Assembly (NCBI GenBank): GCA_030704615.1
Contig: CM060734.1
Location: 6,324,001-6,388,000 of the forward strand
Direction of reading: 5' to 3'
DNA: 64,000 nucleotides
Source: Takakia lepidozioides
Taxonomy: Eukaryota > Streptophyta > Takakiopsida > Takakiales > Takakiaceae
The notes under the pieces are model-generated. The model saw only the letters and a list, made by a program, of their open reading frames with translations, did no database searches and had not been told where the DNA came from. The position numbers and the translations under genes are program-made. Below are positions 21,394-31,333 of this stretch, piece after piece (position 1 is the first letter of the stretch; every line of letters starts with the position of its first letter).

Positions 21394-22503
21394 ATGATCA
21401 GTCCAACTAGGATAGATGTACCTTACCATGGTAGGAATACTGAAGATGTGAATGACTGGTTGGAGAGGATTCAGATGGAGGCAGATGTCAGGGATTTAAA
21501 TGAGGATAAAACCTTCAAGGTTGCAAGGCTCAACCTGAGAGCCAAGGCTGATGAATGGTACCGTAAACAAAACCCTAGACCAGACAACTGGGAGGATTTC
21601 AGGGCAGCCATATCAGCCAAGTTTGGTGTCATTGACTTGGCAGAAATCAGGCTGAGGATGGATACCATTAAACAGGAAAGTAGACAGAGGGTTCAGACAT
21701 ACTTTGATAGGTTGAACCGGCTGTTTATAAGAAGTGGGGCGTCTGATTTGGAGCAGAGGCGTAGATTTGCAGCGGGTTTGAGACCAGAAATAGCAAGAGT
21801 AATGCTGGGTAGGCGCTTCTCTGATGTAGAGGAAGCACTTGAAACAACCATTGAGATTGAGAGGGGCCTGGGAAAATTGGGGGAAATACCTCTAGAGCCC
21901 TTGGAATGAGATGATACAGATGAGTCAGTTGTGTTTGTCAACCCTGTGGACAGAAGACTTGATCAGCTAAACACTACCCTACAGAAGTACTTCGATAGGG
22001 GACCAGTCATAGGAGAAAGCTCGGGATCTAGGACACCACCTCGTGTTCGCCTTTGTAACACTTGTCATAAAGAGGGTCACATAGCTGCATATTGTCCTGA
22101 AGGAAGAACCCAAGCTAAGTGTGACAAATGTCACCGGTTTGGGCATTCCACAGAAATGTGTGGTGTGAGATGCAACTTTTGCAAGGTGCTAGGGCATACT
22201 GAGAATGAGTGCAGTAGAAAACTCGACCAGACTATGATGGGAGCTCCTGGAACTAACTTTGTAGACGTGTTCTATGATGATGAGGATGATGTACTCGCAG
22301 AAATGACAGATCTGATGTCACAAAATAGTATCAATGAGGTCAGGCTTCCAAAGAACCGCATCCATGTCCAGAGGCCTATTGTTGAACCTGCAGAGTTACC
22401 AGAGAGGAGTGGTGAGAGCAGTGAACAACCAAGCAAGACCAAGAGTGAGATTTACCCAAAGAACAATTTCAAGGCTGCCGTAGAAGGAGGTACCAAATCC
22501 TGA
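21394..22503 (+). pseudogene. Element A gag, one in-frame TGA
   Basis: The capsid-like part starts ISPTRIDVPYHGRNTEDVND and reads KADEWYRKQNPRPDNWEDFR and RRRFAAGLRPEIARVML, the retrotransposon gag pattern. A TGA at 21907-21909 interrupts the frame, which then continues in phase. The nucleocapsid part has three CX2CX4HX4C zinc knuckles: CNTCHKEGHIAAYC, CDKCHRFGHSTEMC and CNFCKVLGHTENEC. An acidic segment (FYDDEDDVLAEMTDL) follows. The frame stops at 22501-22503 (TGA), where the protease frame begins in the same phase. Gag forms the particle that packages element RNA. Three knuckles in a row is more than the usual one. Confidence 0.88.
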
Positions 22504-22536
22504 ATCCTGAACCACTTCTACAAGGGGAGAATATCC

Positions 22537-23139
22537 TTGTCTCCCATGGACCTGATCATGACTGTGCCTGGAGAGTTAGACAAATTGAAGGGTCTGGTCA
22601 AAGTGGTAGAAAGGGCAATGGTACAACAAAAGGAGGCAACTCACAGTGTGGAAACTGTGAGGGATGTTCCAAGGCCGTTGTACTCAGCACACGCTGAGCC
22701 CACGATCTCGTATGCTTATACTGGTAAGGTCAAAGCACTTCATGTGATGATTACAATGGGAGATTACCAAGTCTTAGGCCAGATTGACACCGGTGCCATG
22801 CTTTCTGTAATATCTGCAAGTACAGTCAGGGATCTTGGTTTGATGGGATCTGTTGTTACTGATAAGGATGTAAATTACAGAGTAGCTTCAGGTGCTCTTG
22901 AGTTTCAGGAAGAGACCCATCGTAGCATGGCTGCCTCTATCATACAAGAAGCTTACCAGAAAGCTTGGAATGGTGAACTAGGGAACAACAACGTGGAAAT
23001 AGAGGATGATTTCCATGATTGGAATCAGATTGTGACACAGGGAGAAGGGCAGAGGGTAGCTAACTCCGTGCACAAGTGGAGGGAAAGAGTTGGGATCCCA
23101 GCCATGAAGAAAAAATGGAGAGTCGCTGGAAAAGTCTGA
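22537..23139 (+). pseudogene. Element A protease region, partly deleted
   Basis: Same phase as gag after the TGA at 22503. Contains YQVLGQIDTGAMLSVISAST, with DTG as the catalytic Asp motif of a retroviral-type protease. The usual second half (flap and hydrophobic I-L-G motif) is missing: after YRVASGALEFQEETHRSM the frame runs into the linker before reverse transcriptase. A frameshift to the polymerase frame occurs near 23080. A deletion in the second half of the protease is the simplest explanation. Confidence 0.75.
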
Positions 23140-24299
23140 AATCTAGACTTCACATCAATCCAGAGCTAGCCCAGGAACATAGGATGGAATTGGAGCAAGA
23201 GCTGAGAGAAAATCAGGAGTGTTTTGCTCTTAGCAAGGCTGAATTGGGTTATTGCAGTGAGGTGGAACATACAATTGATACACAAGGCTTTCCACCTTGC
23301 AGAAGTTGTCCCAGCCGCCTATCAGAGTGGGAGGAAAATGAAGTGCAAGGACAGATTGAGACTTTAATCTCACAAGGTAAGATGAGGGAAAGTAGTTCTG
23401 AATGGTCATGTCCAGTTACCCTTCCACCCAAGAAGGATGGATCCAAGCGTTTTTGTGGTGATTTTAGGCCAGTGAACCGCTTGACTAGGAGGGACTCTTA
23501 CCCTATGCCATTAATTCAAGATGTTTTGAACCAGTTGGGGAAAGCCAAGTGGTTTTCTGCATTGGATCTGCAATCTGGTTTTTGGCAGATCAAAATGGAT
23601 GACCAAGACATAAGCAAAACAGCAGTGATTACAAAGAAAGGATTGTATGAATGGCTAGTCATGCCATTTGGGCTAAAAAATGCCACTGCTACTTTTCAGA
23701 GGAATAGGGTGCTTAAAGAAGAGATTAAAGATTGTGCCAAGGTCTTTGTAGATGACGTCAACATCCATAGCAAGGACTGGGCAGATCACATGGGGCACAT
23801 AAAGAGAGTGTTGAAGAAGCTTAGAAGAGCCAATCTTAGGCTCAATCCGGACAAGTGTTACTTTGCCAACTTGCAGTTGGTGTTCCATGGGCATGTGGTC
23901 TTTGAAGAAGGAACTTGGCCTGATCCAGATAAGATAGCTGCAATTGAAAGGTTTCCCTTGCCCAAGAACTACACTGCTGTCAAAAGTTATTTGGGGATGA
24001 CAGGGTACTATAGGCCCTATGTCAAGGGATATGTTGGAGTGGCAGTGCCTTTGTTCACTCTAGCTAAGAAGGATGTGAAGTTTAGCTGGAGTGCAGAGGC
24101 ACGAAACGCCTTTTCTGCCCTACAGGTGAAGTTGGTGACTGCACCCATTCTGGCCAGGCCAGATTTCTCAAAGCCTTTCGTCTTGGATGTTGACTGGTCC
24201 ATCAAAGGGGTGGGGGCAGTGTTGTCACAGAAGGAGTATAAAAAGGAGAGGGTCATTGCATATGCTAGTAAGGTACTATCTGATGCTCAGCGTAAGTAA
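23076..24299 (+). pseudogene. Element A reverse transcriptase and start of RNase H
   Basis: Reverse transcriptase motifs in order: VTLPPKKDGSKRFCGDFRPV, YPMPLIQDVLNQLG, KWFSALDLQSGFWQIKM, EWLVMPFGLKNATATFQRN and the catalytic FVDD (KVFVDDVNIHS, 23742-23758). Then LNPDKCYFANLQLVFHGHVV and the connection YLGMTGYYRPYV. RNase H begins with LDVDWSIKGVGAVLSQ and stops abruptly at SDAQRK, where the inversion starts. The continuation is on the minus strand at 25352-24691. It copies element RNA into DNA. The frame itself is long and intact, but cut by the rearrangement. Confidence 0.92.
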
Positions 24300-24690
24300 G
24301 CTGTGTCGGGCTGTGACTGGTTGTGCGAAGCTGTGTCGGGCTGTGTCAGACTGTGTCTGGCTGTGATAGACTGTGACAGGCTGTGTAAAGCTGTGTCGGG
24401 CTGTGACTGGCTGTGCGAAGCTGTGTCGGCTGTGTTAGACTGTGTCTGGCTGTGATAGACTGTGATGGGCTGTGTAAAGCTGTGTCGGGCTGTGACTGGC
24501 TGTGCGAAGCTGTGTCGGGCTATGTCTGGCTGTGATAGACTGTGACAAGCTGTCTACCCCCCCTAAAGCTTGCGCCTGCCACCCCTAAGGCTCCTGTTGG
24601 TCTCAGTCTACCATTCATAAGTCTGCGCAAAAATTAAGGGTACCCCACAGAACCCGTAAAAGCGTCTAAGTCCCAAGCAGCCCTCTAACA
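24300..24690 (-). mobile_element. Element B 5' LTR, outer part, inverted
   Basis: The LTR begins at 24690 reading leftward (TGTTAGAGGGCTGC) and contains a CACAG-type minisatellite (about 24300-24560 here), inverse to 37370-37590. It belongs to the same LTR as 25355-26021. Confidence 0.92.
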
Positions 24691-25352
24691 ACACCACCTG
24701 TGGAAAATTTATCTATTCCAGGAACGAACTCAAATGAAAAGTCACCAAGCAAGTCTATGCCAATGTGGTGTTCTAAGTACAGCCACCAGTATGGGTCCAG
24801 ATCTGTCTCTAAAGAAAAATGACTTCCCAATAGTCTCTCCTTGAAATGCCAAAGACCCCATACACATGCATAGTACTCTTCTCTCTTGCAAATCATTTCC
24901 CCTCTCTCACTGCTATACCCCACTTGCCTATGAGCCTCTTCTCTCAACTCTTCTTTACCCTCTTTATATTGAAATAGAGAAGCATTGATAGCACCCCTGT
25001 CCCACTCTAGTTTAAGAAGATAGGCTCCATCCCTCTTTCTCCCCTCCCTTTTTTGACTGTATAGAGAAGTAGAGTATACCTCGAGCTCCTCGGTTTCCTC
25101 CGCTGGTCCCACTAGATACCTGCTTAGCGCATCTACGTTAGCATGCCTAGCACCCGCCCTATGAACAATCTTAAACTCAAAATCTTGTAACATCATGATC
25201 CATCTACCCTTGCATCCATATGCGTCACTTACCGTTGCCAACCACTCCAGTGGTTTGTGATCAGTTCTGATTATAAAAGGGGTTCTATATAGGTACTGCC
25301 TAAAGTGTAATACTTCCCACACCAAGGCATAGCATTCACCCTCCATAGGGTG
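24691..25352 (-). pseudogene. Element A RNase H, second part, inverted; second RNase H-like domain
   Basis: Reads HPMEGECYALVWEVLHFRQY, then RTDHKPLEWLATV and HANVDALSRYLVG, the second half of a Ty3-type RNase H whose first half ends at 24299. After an acidic linker (EETEELEVYS) a second RNase H-like unit follows. It reads LEWDRGAINASLFQY, VGYSSERGEMICKREEYYAC, VWGLWHFKERLLGSHFSLET and FSFEFVPGIDKFSTGG. It follows the same order of motifs (ASLF, GYSS, E-x-x-Y-x-A-x-V-W-x-L-x-H-F, T-D/E-T-D, F-x-F-x-x-V-P-G) but with altered catalytic positions. The frame continues at 38226 as VLTKAHGIL. Confidence 0.85.
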
Positions 25353-25354
25353 AT

Positions 25355-26021
25355 CAGCCACAGCTCGGCACAGCTTGACACAGCCTGTCACAGTGTACAT
25401 GGGGAACAGTTATCATTGACAGGGAACGACTGTGTGGGAACGACATCTGCAGAGGGAACGCGTTACTTCAGGGGTGACGGTTAGTTAGTTAGGTGGTTAG
25501 AACAGCTTGCGGGTAAATTAGGCAGGGCGGCAACAGGAAGAGGATCACTTCTTGAGGAGGGCGACTTGTTCAGGATAGGAGGAGACTTAACGGAGAATGG
25601 AAACACTGAAGAGAAGATGATGACTTGATTGAGGCTTAATTCATGCAAGCTGTAAAATTATACAGTAGGGTAGATTAGGGACACCATGGCATAGGCATGA
25701 TACATGATTAATCTTAATCCAATACTGAATCGATACAAACATACTGTGTAGAGAGACATGAGAGAAGCTGTGGAATGAATGCATGATTAATTGGAACTTA
25801 GTAGATACTGAAGCAATCTGATGCTTCAGTATACACGGTAAGGTAAATTAATAACATGAAGGCAAGAAGGAATACAAATAGGAAGCACAACCATGATTCA
25901 CTAGCTGTAGGTCATGACTGATTGTTCTGAGCGGGCTGAGTGCTTAGAGATATCCAACTCTTCTATCTTGGAGTTTCCACCTCGGATAGCGAAGGGATGG
26001 GTGAATAAAAGTCGCTCGACA
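25355..26021 (+). mobile_element. Element B 5' LTR, inner part
   Basis: Starts in the minisatellite (CAGCCACAGCTCGGCACAGC), then GTGTACATGGGGAACAG, and ends AAGTCGCTCGACA. It matches 37555-38225 with scattered substitutions. The end abuts the primer site. Confidence 0.94.
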
Positions 26022-26519
26022 TTTGGCGACCATACTGGGGAACTGGGTCATGAACAACCAGATGTGACAGGCATCTGGTGGGATCATGGTGGTTGGAGAA
26101 TTAAAGAATTTGATGTGAATCAAATTCCCTGTGGAACTGAGAAGGAAAGATTGTCCAAACAATTCTTTCAGAGGTTCTTGGAATTGCCAGACGGTTGTAA
26201 AGAAAACATTCTTAAGAGAGTGCATGATGCTGACCCTGAGTGGGGTCTGGAGAAAGGAGTGATAAAGATTTATCAGGTGGCCTATAGAGGAAGAGCTCGT
26301 TGGTTACCAACATTGGTTTATGTGATAGCATTGCTATCCATTAAGCGAGTAGAGTTTGAAGGCTGGGAGGAAAGGAAGGTGAATGTTTATACTCATATGC
26401 ATGAGGAGCTTATACTGGTAAAGAATTGGATTCCAAAGGATATTTTGTGGATCAAACTCACACCAAAAATAGCTTTTCAGACTTGTTTGCCATATGGTTA
26501 TAGTAACGGAGACTTCTAG
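26022..26519 (+). CDS. Leader ORF of element B, upstream of gag
   Basis: The frame is open from within the LTR (ATG at 25914) through the primer site to 26519. The internal part reads VTGIWWDHGGWRIKEFDVNQ, KQFFQRFLELPDGCKENIL, WLPTLVYVIALLSIKRVEFE and ends YGYSNGDF. No domain recognised. It holds 166 codons after the LTR and has protein-like composition, so it may be a real leader protein or a lost N-terminal piece of gag. It is separated from the gag ATG (26628) by about 110 bp. Confidence 0.45.
   Translation, partial: FGDHTGELGHEQPDVTGIWWDHGGWRIKEFDVNQIPCGTEKERLSKQFFQRFLELPDGCKENILKRVHDADPEWGLEKGVIKIYQVAYRGRARWLPTLVYVIALLSIKRVEFEGWEERKVNVYTHMHEELILVKNWIPKDILWIKLTPKIAFQTCLPYGYSNGDF
26024..26041 (+). 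promoter_or_regulatory. Element B primer-binding site
   Basis: TGGCGACCATACTGGGGA begins 2 bp after the LTR end. The TGGCG...GGGGA form is the usual shape of a tRNA 3'-end complement in plant Ty3/gypsy elements, and it differs from the initiator-Met site used by A and C. I do not assign the tRNA. Confidence 0.78.
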
Positions 26520-26627
26520 TATAGCCAAGGGTGCATTGAAGCTTGAAAGAAACCCAGGCATATACAAGAGATACTACAGAAGAGAGTTTTGGTTATTGCC
26601 ACATTAAAGAAATGAAAGACATGGGAC

Positions 26628-28162
26628 ATGAGTGATGAAAGAGAAGCTAGACTCCAGAGATATTCAGCAAAAAGAGAAAGTTATCTGAAAGCTAATTATC
26701 CATATCTTTGGGAGAGAGGAATAGACATAGGGGAATCATCTGGACCTCTCACACCATTAAGATCACAGAGTACATCACCCATAATGGAAGAACTAGAGTT
26801 GGATGCCACTCCTTCTTTTTCTTTGCAAGAAAGATTAAGGGAATTGGTACAGGAAGAAGATCAACCACGAGGTGAAAGATCTGAGGTACATCCCTGGACA
26901 AAATATTTGACAAAAATCTTTGATAAGAGTTGGCATGGAACACCAAAAGCAGGAACTCCAATTTCTGAAACAGAAGATCAAGAAGGAGGAGAGGATGTGG
27001 CAGAGCTAACGGAGAGTTCAAACTCTCCAACACCATTGCAATTGAGTTACATGAGTGAAGAAGAAGAAACCCAAGGGCAGAACTTGGAAGATGAAAACAG
27101 GGAGAAGAAATTGGAAGATGAAGAGTATGAAAAAGTAGACCCAACAACTGAGGTTGAGACTACAACCAGGACATCCCAACCCGTTGGACCTGGATCAAGT
27201 GGAGCACTTGGATCACAGGCCAACGAAGGTGTCGGCTCAGGGGGATCAGGCGGGCAGCCTGGATCTGGCTCTGGGGGGACAGGGAGTGTGGGAAGTAGTG
27301 CAACTGGAGCTGGGAATACTGTGAATATAGTGGGGCCAATAGCAGGGAGTGCTCAGGGGCCAGCACTTGGTGGAAGTTCCACCACAACTACCACATGTCC
27401 TCAAGGACCAGCACCAGCAAGGGGGCCAGCACCTGTCAGTGGGCAGGGGTAGGGCCACAGATGGCGTTACAACCAACACGGGCAAAATCACCTTTTCCAA
27501 TATATTCAGGAAAAGGGGATCCTGATGTACACATTAGCCAATTTGAGCACATGTGTATTGTGAACAATGAGAATGGCGATGATGCCAAGATGAGACTGTT
27601 TCCTTGTTCACTTATAAAGAAAGCAAGTGAATGGTATGCAAGATTCCCTGATAATCATTTCCTAACCTGGAATGGCTTGAATACAACATTCCGAAATAGG
27701 TTCAAGACAAGTAAAACTGAGGATGAAGTGTATGGAAGTTTACAACAGTTAAAGCAAAAGAAGCATGAAACTATTGAGGAGTATATGGAAAAGATGGAAT
27801 TGATAATGAAAAAGTTGGTTGCTGTACCAGCACCAGGTTTACAGAAGACTTGGTTTGTGAGTGGACTGAGACCAGAGTTGCAAAAGAAAGTGGATATGTT
27901 ACCCCATAATACAGTGGAGGAGGCATTTGAAACAGCGAACAAAATTGAGCAATTGGAAATGCTCAGGAGAGAGAAAATGGATGATGAGGACTCTGAGGAT
28001 GAGTCAGATGAGGAAGAAGAGCAAGAGCTTAAGAGGAAGAGTAAGAGGAAGGAAAAGTTGAAGAGGGATAACTATGAGAAAAGAAGAAATCTTGAAGAAG
28101 TATGCCACAGAGGCTGCAACACATTGGAGGAAGGGTGTTTGGTGTGCAAAATGCCAGAATGA
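26628..28162 (+). pseudogene. Element B gag: N-terminal and capsid regions
   Basis: The first frame (26628-27452) starts MSDEREARLQRYSAKRES. It is acidic and then Gly/Ser-rich (GSGGSGGQPGSGSGGTGS), ending in GPAPARGPAPVSGQG. The next frame (27395-28162) overlaps and carries the capsid domain: KSPFPIYSGKGDPDVHISQF, KKASEWYARFPDNHFLTW, then WFVSGLRPELQKKVD, followed by a Glu/Asp/Lys-rich stretch. These match the retrotransposon gag family. A frameshift near 27450 joins them and another near 28080 leads to the zinc-knuckle frame. Structural protein of the particle. Confidence 0.85.
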
Positions 28163-29570
28163 AGGCCATACCACCACTGAATGCCACATGAAGGAGAAAC
28201 ACTGTACTATCTGTAAAATGGATACCCATTCTACTGAGAATTGTTACTACAACAGAAGGACAGCTACAAGAGAACCTAGGCAAGTAAGGGTGCATCAAGT
28301 GCAGCCCCAGCCAAGAAGAAACAGTGATCGGGACCACTATGGTAGGCTTGGTGGTTATAACAATGGCATGGAAGGGAGAGGTAATCCAAGAGGGAATTAC
28401 CAAGGAAATTCCAGAGGCAACTATCAGGGTAATCCAAGGGGGAATTACCATCCAGGGAATCAGGATTACAGAAACAATCCCAAAACAAACCAAGGGCGAG
28501 GACCTAATGAGGAAGAACTTTGTTACTATTGTAATCAAGCAAGACATCGCAAGGCAGCCTGTCCATTCTGGATCAGACACCAGAATGAGATGAGAGCTCC
28601 TGTGAATGAGGGGCCAGTGGTGGCAGCTCACATGGTTAGGCCATGTGTTGTACCAGAAGTAAGTACAATGATAGTAACCATAAGCAAAGCTAAATTAATA
28701 CCTCCAGTAGATGAGGAAGGTGATGATAATGAAGATGGCAGTGATGTGCCTGAAAATGATGAGGCTTGGAGAGATGAGAAGGAACTGCACAAGGAAGTGA
28801 CAGATACCATAAGGGAAATGCAGAAGAGTATTGATATTCTTATGGCAGATCCCTCTGATTCTGAAAGAGAAGAAGAAGTGAGTGAGGATGAAGGGAAGAA
28901 AGAAGCTGCAGAAATGCAGAGTAATGAAGGGACTTTGTCTGAAGTAATATGCCAGTTCAAAGCGGAGATTACTATTGGACAGCTATTGGCTGTGGCACCT
29001 TATTGTAGGCACAGGCTGTATCAAGCAATCAATCAGATTGCCCATGTGACAGGGAACACAGACCTGAACAGCAAGGTGACCAGTTATAATGTGAAGCCGG
29101 AAGGGCGAGAAACAATCATGGACTTTGATGATTCTATGCCAGTAATCCAATTGAGAATTGGAAGCACAGAACTAACTGATGTACTGATAGATGGAGGCTC
29201 TGGAGTGAATATCATGACAGACCAATTAAGGCAGAAGCTTGGTCTAAGTAACATGAAACCAGCCCCATTTACAGTAACAATGGCAGATCAAATAAGTGTT
29301 CAGCCATTGGGATTGATAAGAGGAGTTAAGATACACATTCAAAAGATGATCTTTAAGATCACAGTAACTGTGTTGAAAATGGATGAAGTCATGGAAGCTT
29401 ACTCCTTATTGTTGGGTCGATCGTGGCTGAAACAGGCCAAGGTATTCCATGACTGGAATTCCCAGTTACTAACTGTGCATGATGGGATGCACAAGATACA
29501 AATCACCACTAAGAAATCTAGTAGACTACCTAATACGAGAAGACCTCGAGGGGTCAGGGAGTATGACTAG
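28074..29570 (+). CDS. Element B nucleocapsid and protease ORF
   Basis: A 498-codon open frame. Three CX2CX4HX4C zinc knuckles: CAKCQNEGHTTTEC, CTICKMDTHSTENC and CYYCNQARHRKAAC. The first two are close together and the third is about 100 residues on. Between them is an Asn/Gly-rich repeat region (GNPRGNYQGNSRGNYQGN). The protease has VLIDGGSGVNIMTDQL, where DGGS takes the place of DTG or DSG as in many plant elements, and LLLGRSWLKQA as the second motif. It binds RNA in the particle and cleaves the polyprotein. The frame itself is intact, joined to gag by a frameshift. Confidence 0.88.
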   Translation: MRKEEILKKYATEAATHWRKGVWCAKCQNEGHTTTECHMKEKHCTICKMDTHSTENCYYNRRTATREPRQVRVHQVQPQPRRNSDRDHYGRLGGYNNGMEGRGNPRGNYQGNSRGNYQGNPRGNYHPGNQDYRNNPKTNQGRGPNEEELCYYCNQARHRKAACPFWIRHQNEMRAPVNEGPVVAAHMVRPCVVPEVSTMIVTISKAKLIPPVDEEGDDNEDGSDVPENDEAWRDEKELHKEVTDTIREMQKSIDILMADPSDSEREEEVSEDEGKKEAAEMQSNEGTLSEVICQFKAEITIGQLLAVAPYCRHRLYQAINQIAHVTGNTDLNSKVTSYNVKPEGRETIMDFDDSMPVIQLRIGSTELTDVLIDGGSGVNIMTDQLRQKLGLSNMKPAPFTVTMADQISVQPLGLIRGVKIHIQKMIFKITVTVLKMDEVMEAYSLLLGRSWLKQAKVFHDWNSQLLTVHDGMHKIQITTKKSSRLPNTRRPRGVREYD

Positions 29571-29642
29571 AGGGGAGGACTTGATGAGGAGCAGGAAGCT
29601 ACCCTGTTCGCTGCACACCCAGAGTGGGAGCAGGTTGCAGAG

Positions 29643-31310
29643 ATGCAACTGGAAGGCCTAAGTTGTTTAAAAGGTATCTGTTGTGGTGTAGTGACAACAA
29701 CACCAATTGAGGGTGAAACAAGCAGTTACCCACCACATTTCTATGAAGAAAAAGAGGGAGAAATGGAAATCCTAGAGGAACCAACCACTGTGAGTTTACA
29801 GGATGAAGTGGTGACTGGTTGGACAATCACAGCTGATGAGCAGGTGAGAGAAGTGAATGTGGAAACTGAAGAGGAACCGAGGATGGTGAAGGTAGGGGCT
29901 GATTTGGAGCCAGAATTCTTTGAGGAAGCTAAGAGTCAGTTCATCAAATACAGAGATGTATTTGCTTGGAGCTACGAGGATCTGAAAGGGATACCACCTG
30001 AGATCTGTCAGCATAAGATTGAACTGGAACCAGGGTCAGTACCAATCAAACAAGCAAGGTACAGAATGAATCCCAACTATGCACAGAAGGTTGGGGAAGA
30101 GATCAAGAAGTTGGCTGAGGCTAAGTTTATATACCCGATAGAGTATACAACTTGGTTGTCACCCATTGTGATAGTTCCCAAGAAGAATGGTAAACTGAGA
30201 GTTTGTGTGAACTATAAGAAGTTGAATGCTTGTACGAAGAAAGATCCTTTCCCTTTGCCATTCACAGAAGCGGTATTGGACACTGTGGCAGGCCATGAGA
30301 TGTACTCATTCATGGATGGCTTCAATGGTTATAATCAAGTGCAAGTGGCAGAAGAAGACCAGGGAAAGATAGCTTTCATCACAGACTGGGGTGCTTATGC
30401 ATACAAAGTCATGCCTTTTGGACTTTGTAATGCACCAGCAACCTTTCAGAGAGTGATAAGTGAATCTTTTCATGAGTATCTGGATGATTTCATATAGGTG
30501 TTCTTGGATGATTTCACTGTGTACAGCTCTAAGAATGAGCACTTGTATAAATTGGAGTTATGTTTGGCCAGATGCAGGATGAGAGGTCTGGGCCTGAATC
30601 CAGAGAAGTGTACTTTTTGTGTGAACTCAGGGGTGCTTTTGGGACACATTGTGTGTAAGAGGGGACTTCATGTGGATCCCAGAAAGATAGAGGCCATTAA
30701 AGCCTCTCCACCACCAGTAAATGTTAAGAGTCTAAGGAGATTCCTTGAACAAACCAGTTATTACAGAAGATTTGTCAGACGGTATGCAAAGATAGCAGCA
30801 CCATTGAGCAAGCTTCTGAAGAAAGATGCAGTGTTTGCATGGACAGCTGAATGTCAACAGGCTTTTGAGGAACTTACATTGTCAGTAACAACTACACCTG
30901 TGCTGATTAACCCTCACTAGCATGTAGTATTTCATGTTCACCGTGATGCCTCAGGAGAAGCGTTGGGAGCAGTGTTAGCCCAAAATGTTACAGGAAACAT
31001 AGATTCACCTGTGTACTATGCTAGCAGGTTGATGAACAGTGCTAAAAGGAACTATAGCACAACTGAAAGAGAAGCACTGGCAATGATTTATGCAGTCAAG
31101 AAATTCAAACATTACCTATTGGGAAGGAAGTTTATGTTTCATGTGGATCATCAGGCTCTGATTTATTTGGTGAACAAGCCTTTGATAAGTGGAAGGATAG
31201 CAAGGTGGTTAATAATCTTGCACGAGTTTGAGTTCGAAGTTGTTTACAAGCCTGGCCATTTGCATCTTGTGGCAGATCACTTGTCACAGGAGAGCCCGCT
31301 ACAGGAGTAG
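29643..31310 (+). pseudogene. Element B reverse transcriptase and RNase H, two TAG stops
   Basis: One phase from 29643 to 31310 broken by TAG at 30495-30497 and 30918-30920. Motifs: IEYTTWLSPIVIVPKKNGKL, RVCVNYKKLNACTKKDPFPL, YKVMPFGLCNAPATFQRVI, the catalytic FLDD (VFLDDFTVYS, just after the first TAG), LNPEKCTFCV and FLEQTSYYRRFV. RNase H: GAVLAQN, YYASRLMNSAKRNYSTTERE and HVDHQALIYLVN, ending with [13 protein letters not shown]. Both stops could derive from CAG by C-to-T change. The frame to integrase shifts near 31310. Confidence 0.92.
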
Positions 31311-31333
31311 ACGACCAACTACCTGATGCGAGT

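Larger units (their letters stand above)
24300..25354 (-). other. Inverted segment: RNase H part of A plus start of B's 5' LTR
   Basis: From 24300 to 24690 the sequence is the inverse of the start of B's 3' LTR (37227 to about 37560), including its CACAG minisatellite. From 24691 to 25352 it is the inverse of A coding sequence. The target copy of B lies between them, inverted (ACACC at 24691-24695, that is GGTGT), and matches GGTGT at 38226-38230. Flipping the segment joins SDAQRK to HPMEGECYALVWEVLHF and restores B's LTR. So the inversion happened after B inserted. Confidence 0.93.

Noticed and set aside
24300-24560. CRISPR-like array
   Set aside because: The repeats are contiguous 10-bp CACAG units without spacers, within an LTR of a eukaryotic retrotransposon.
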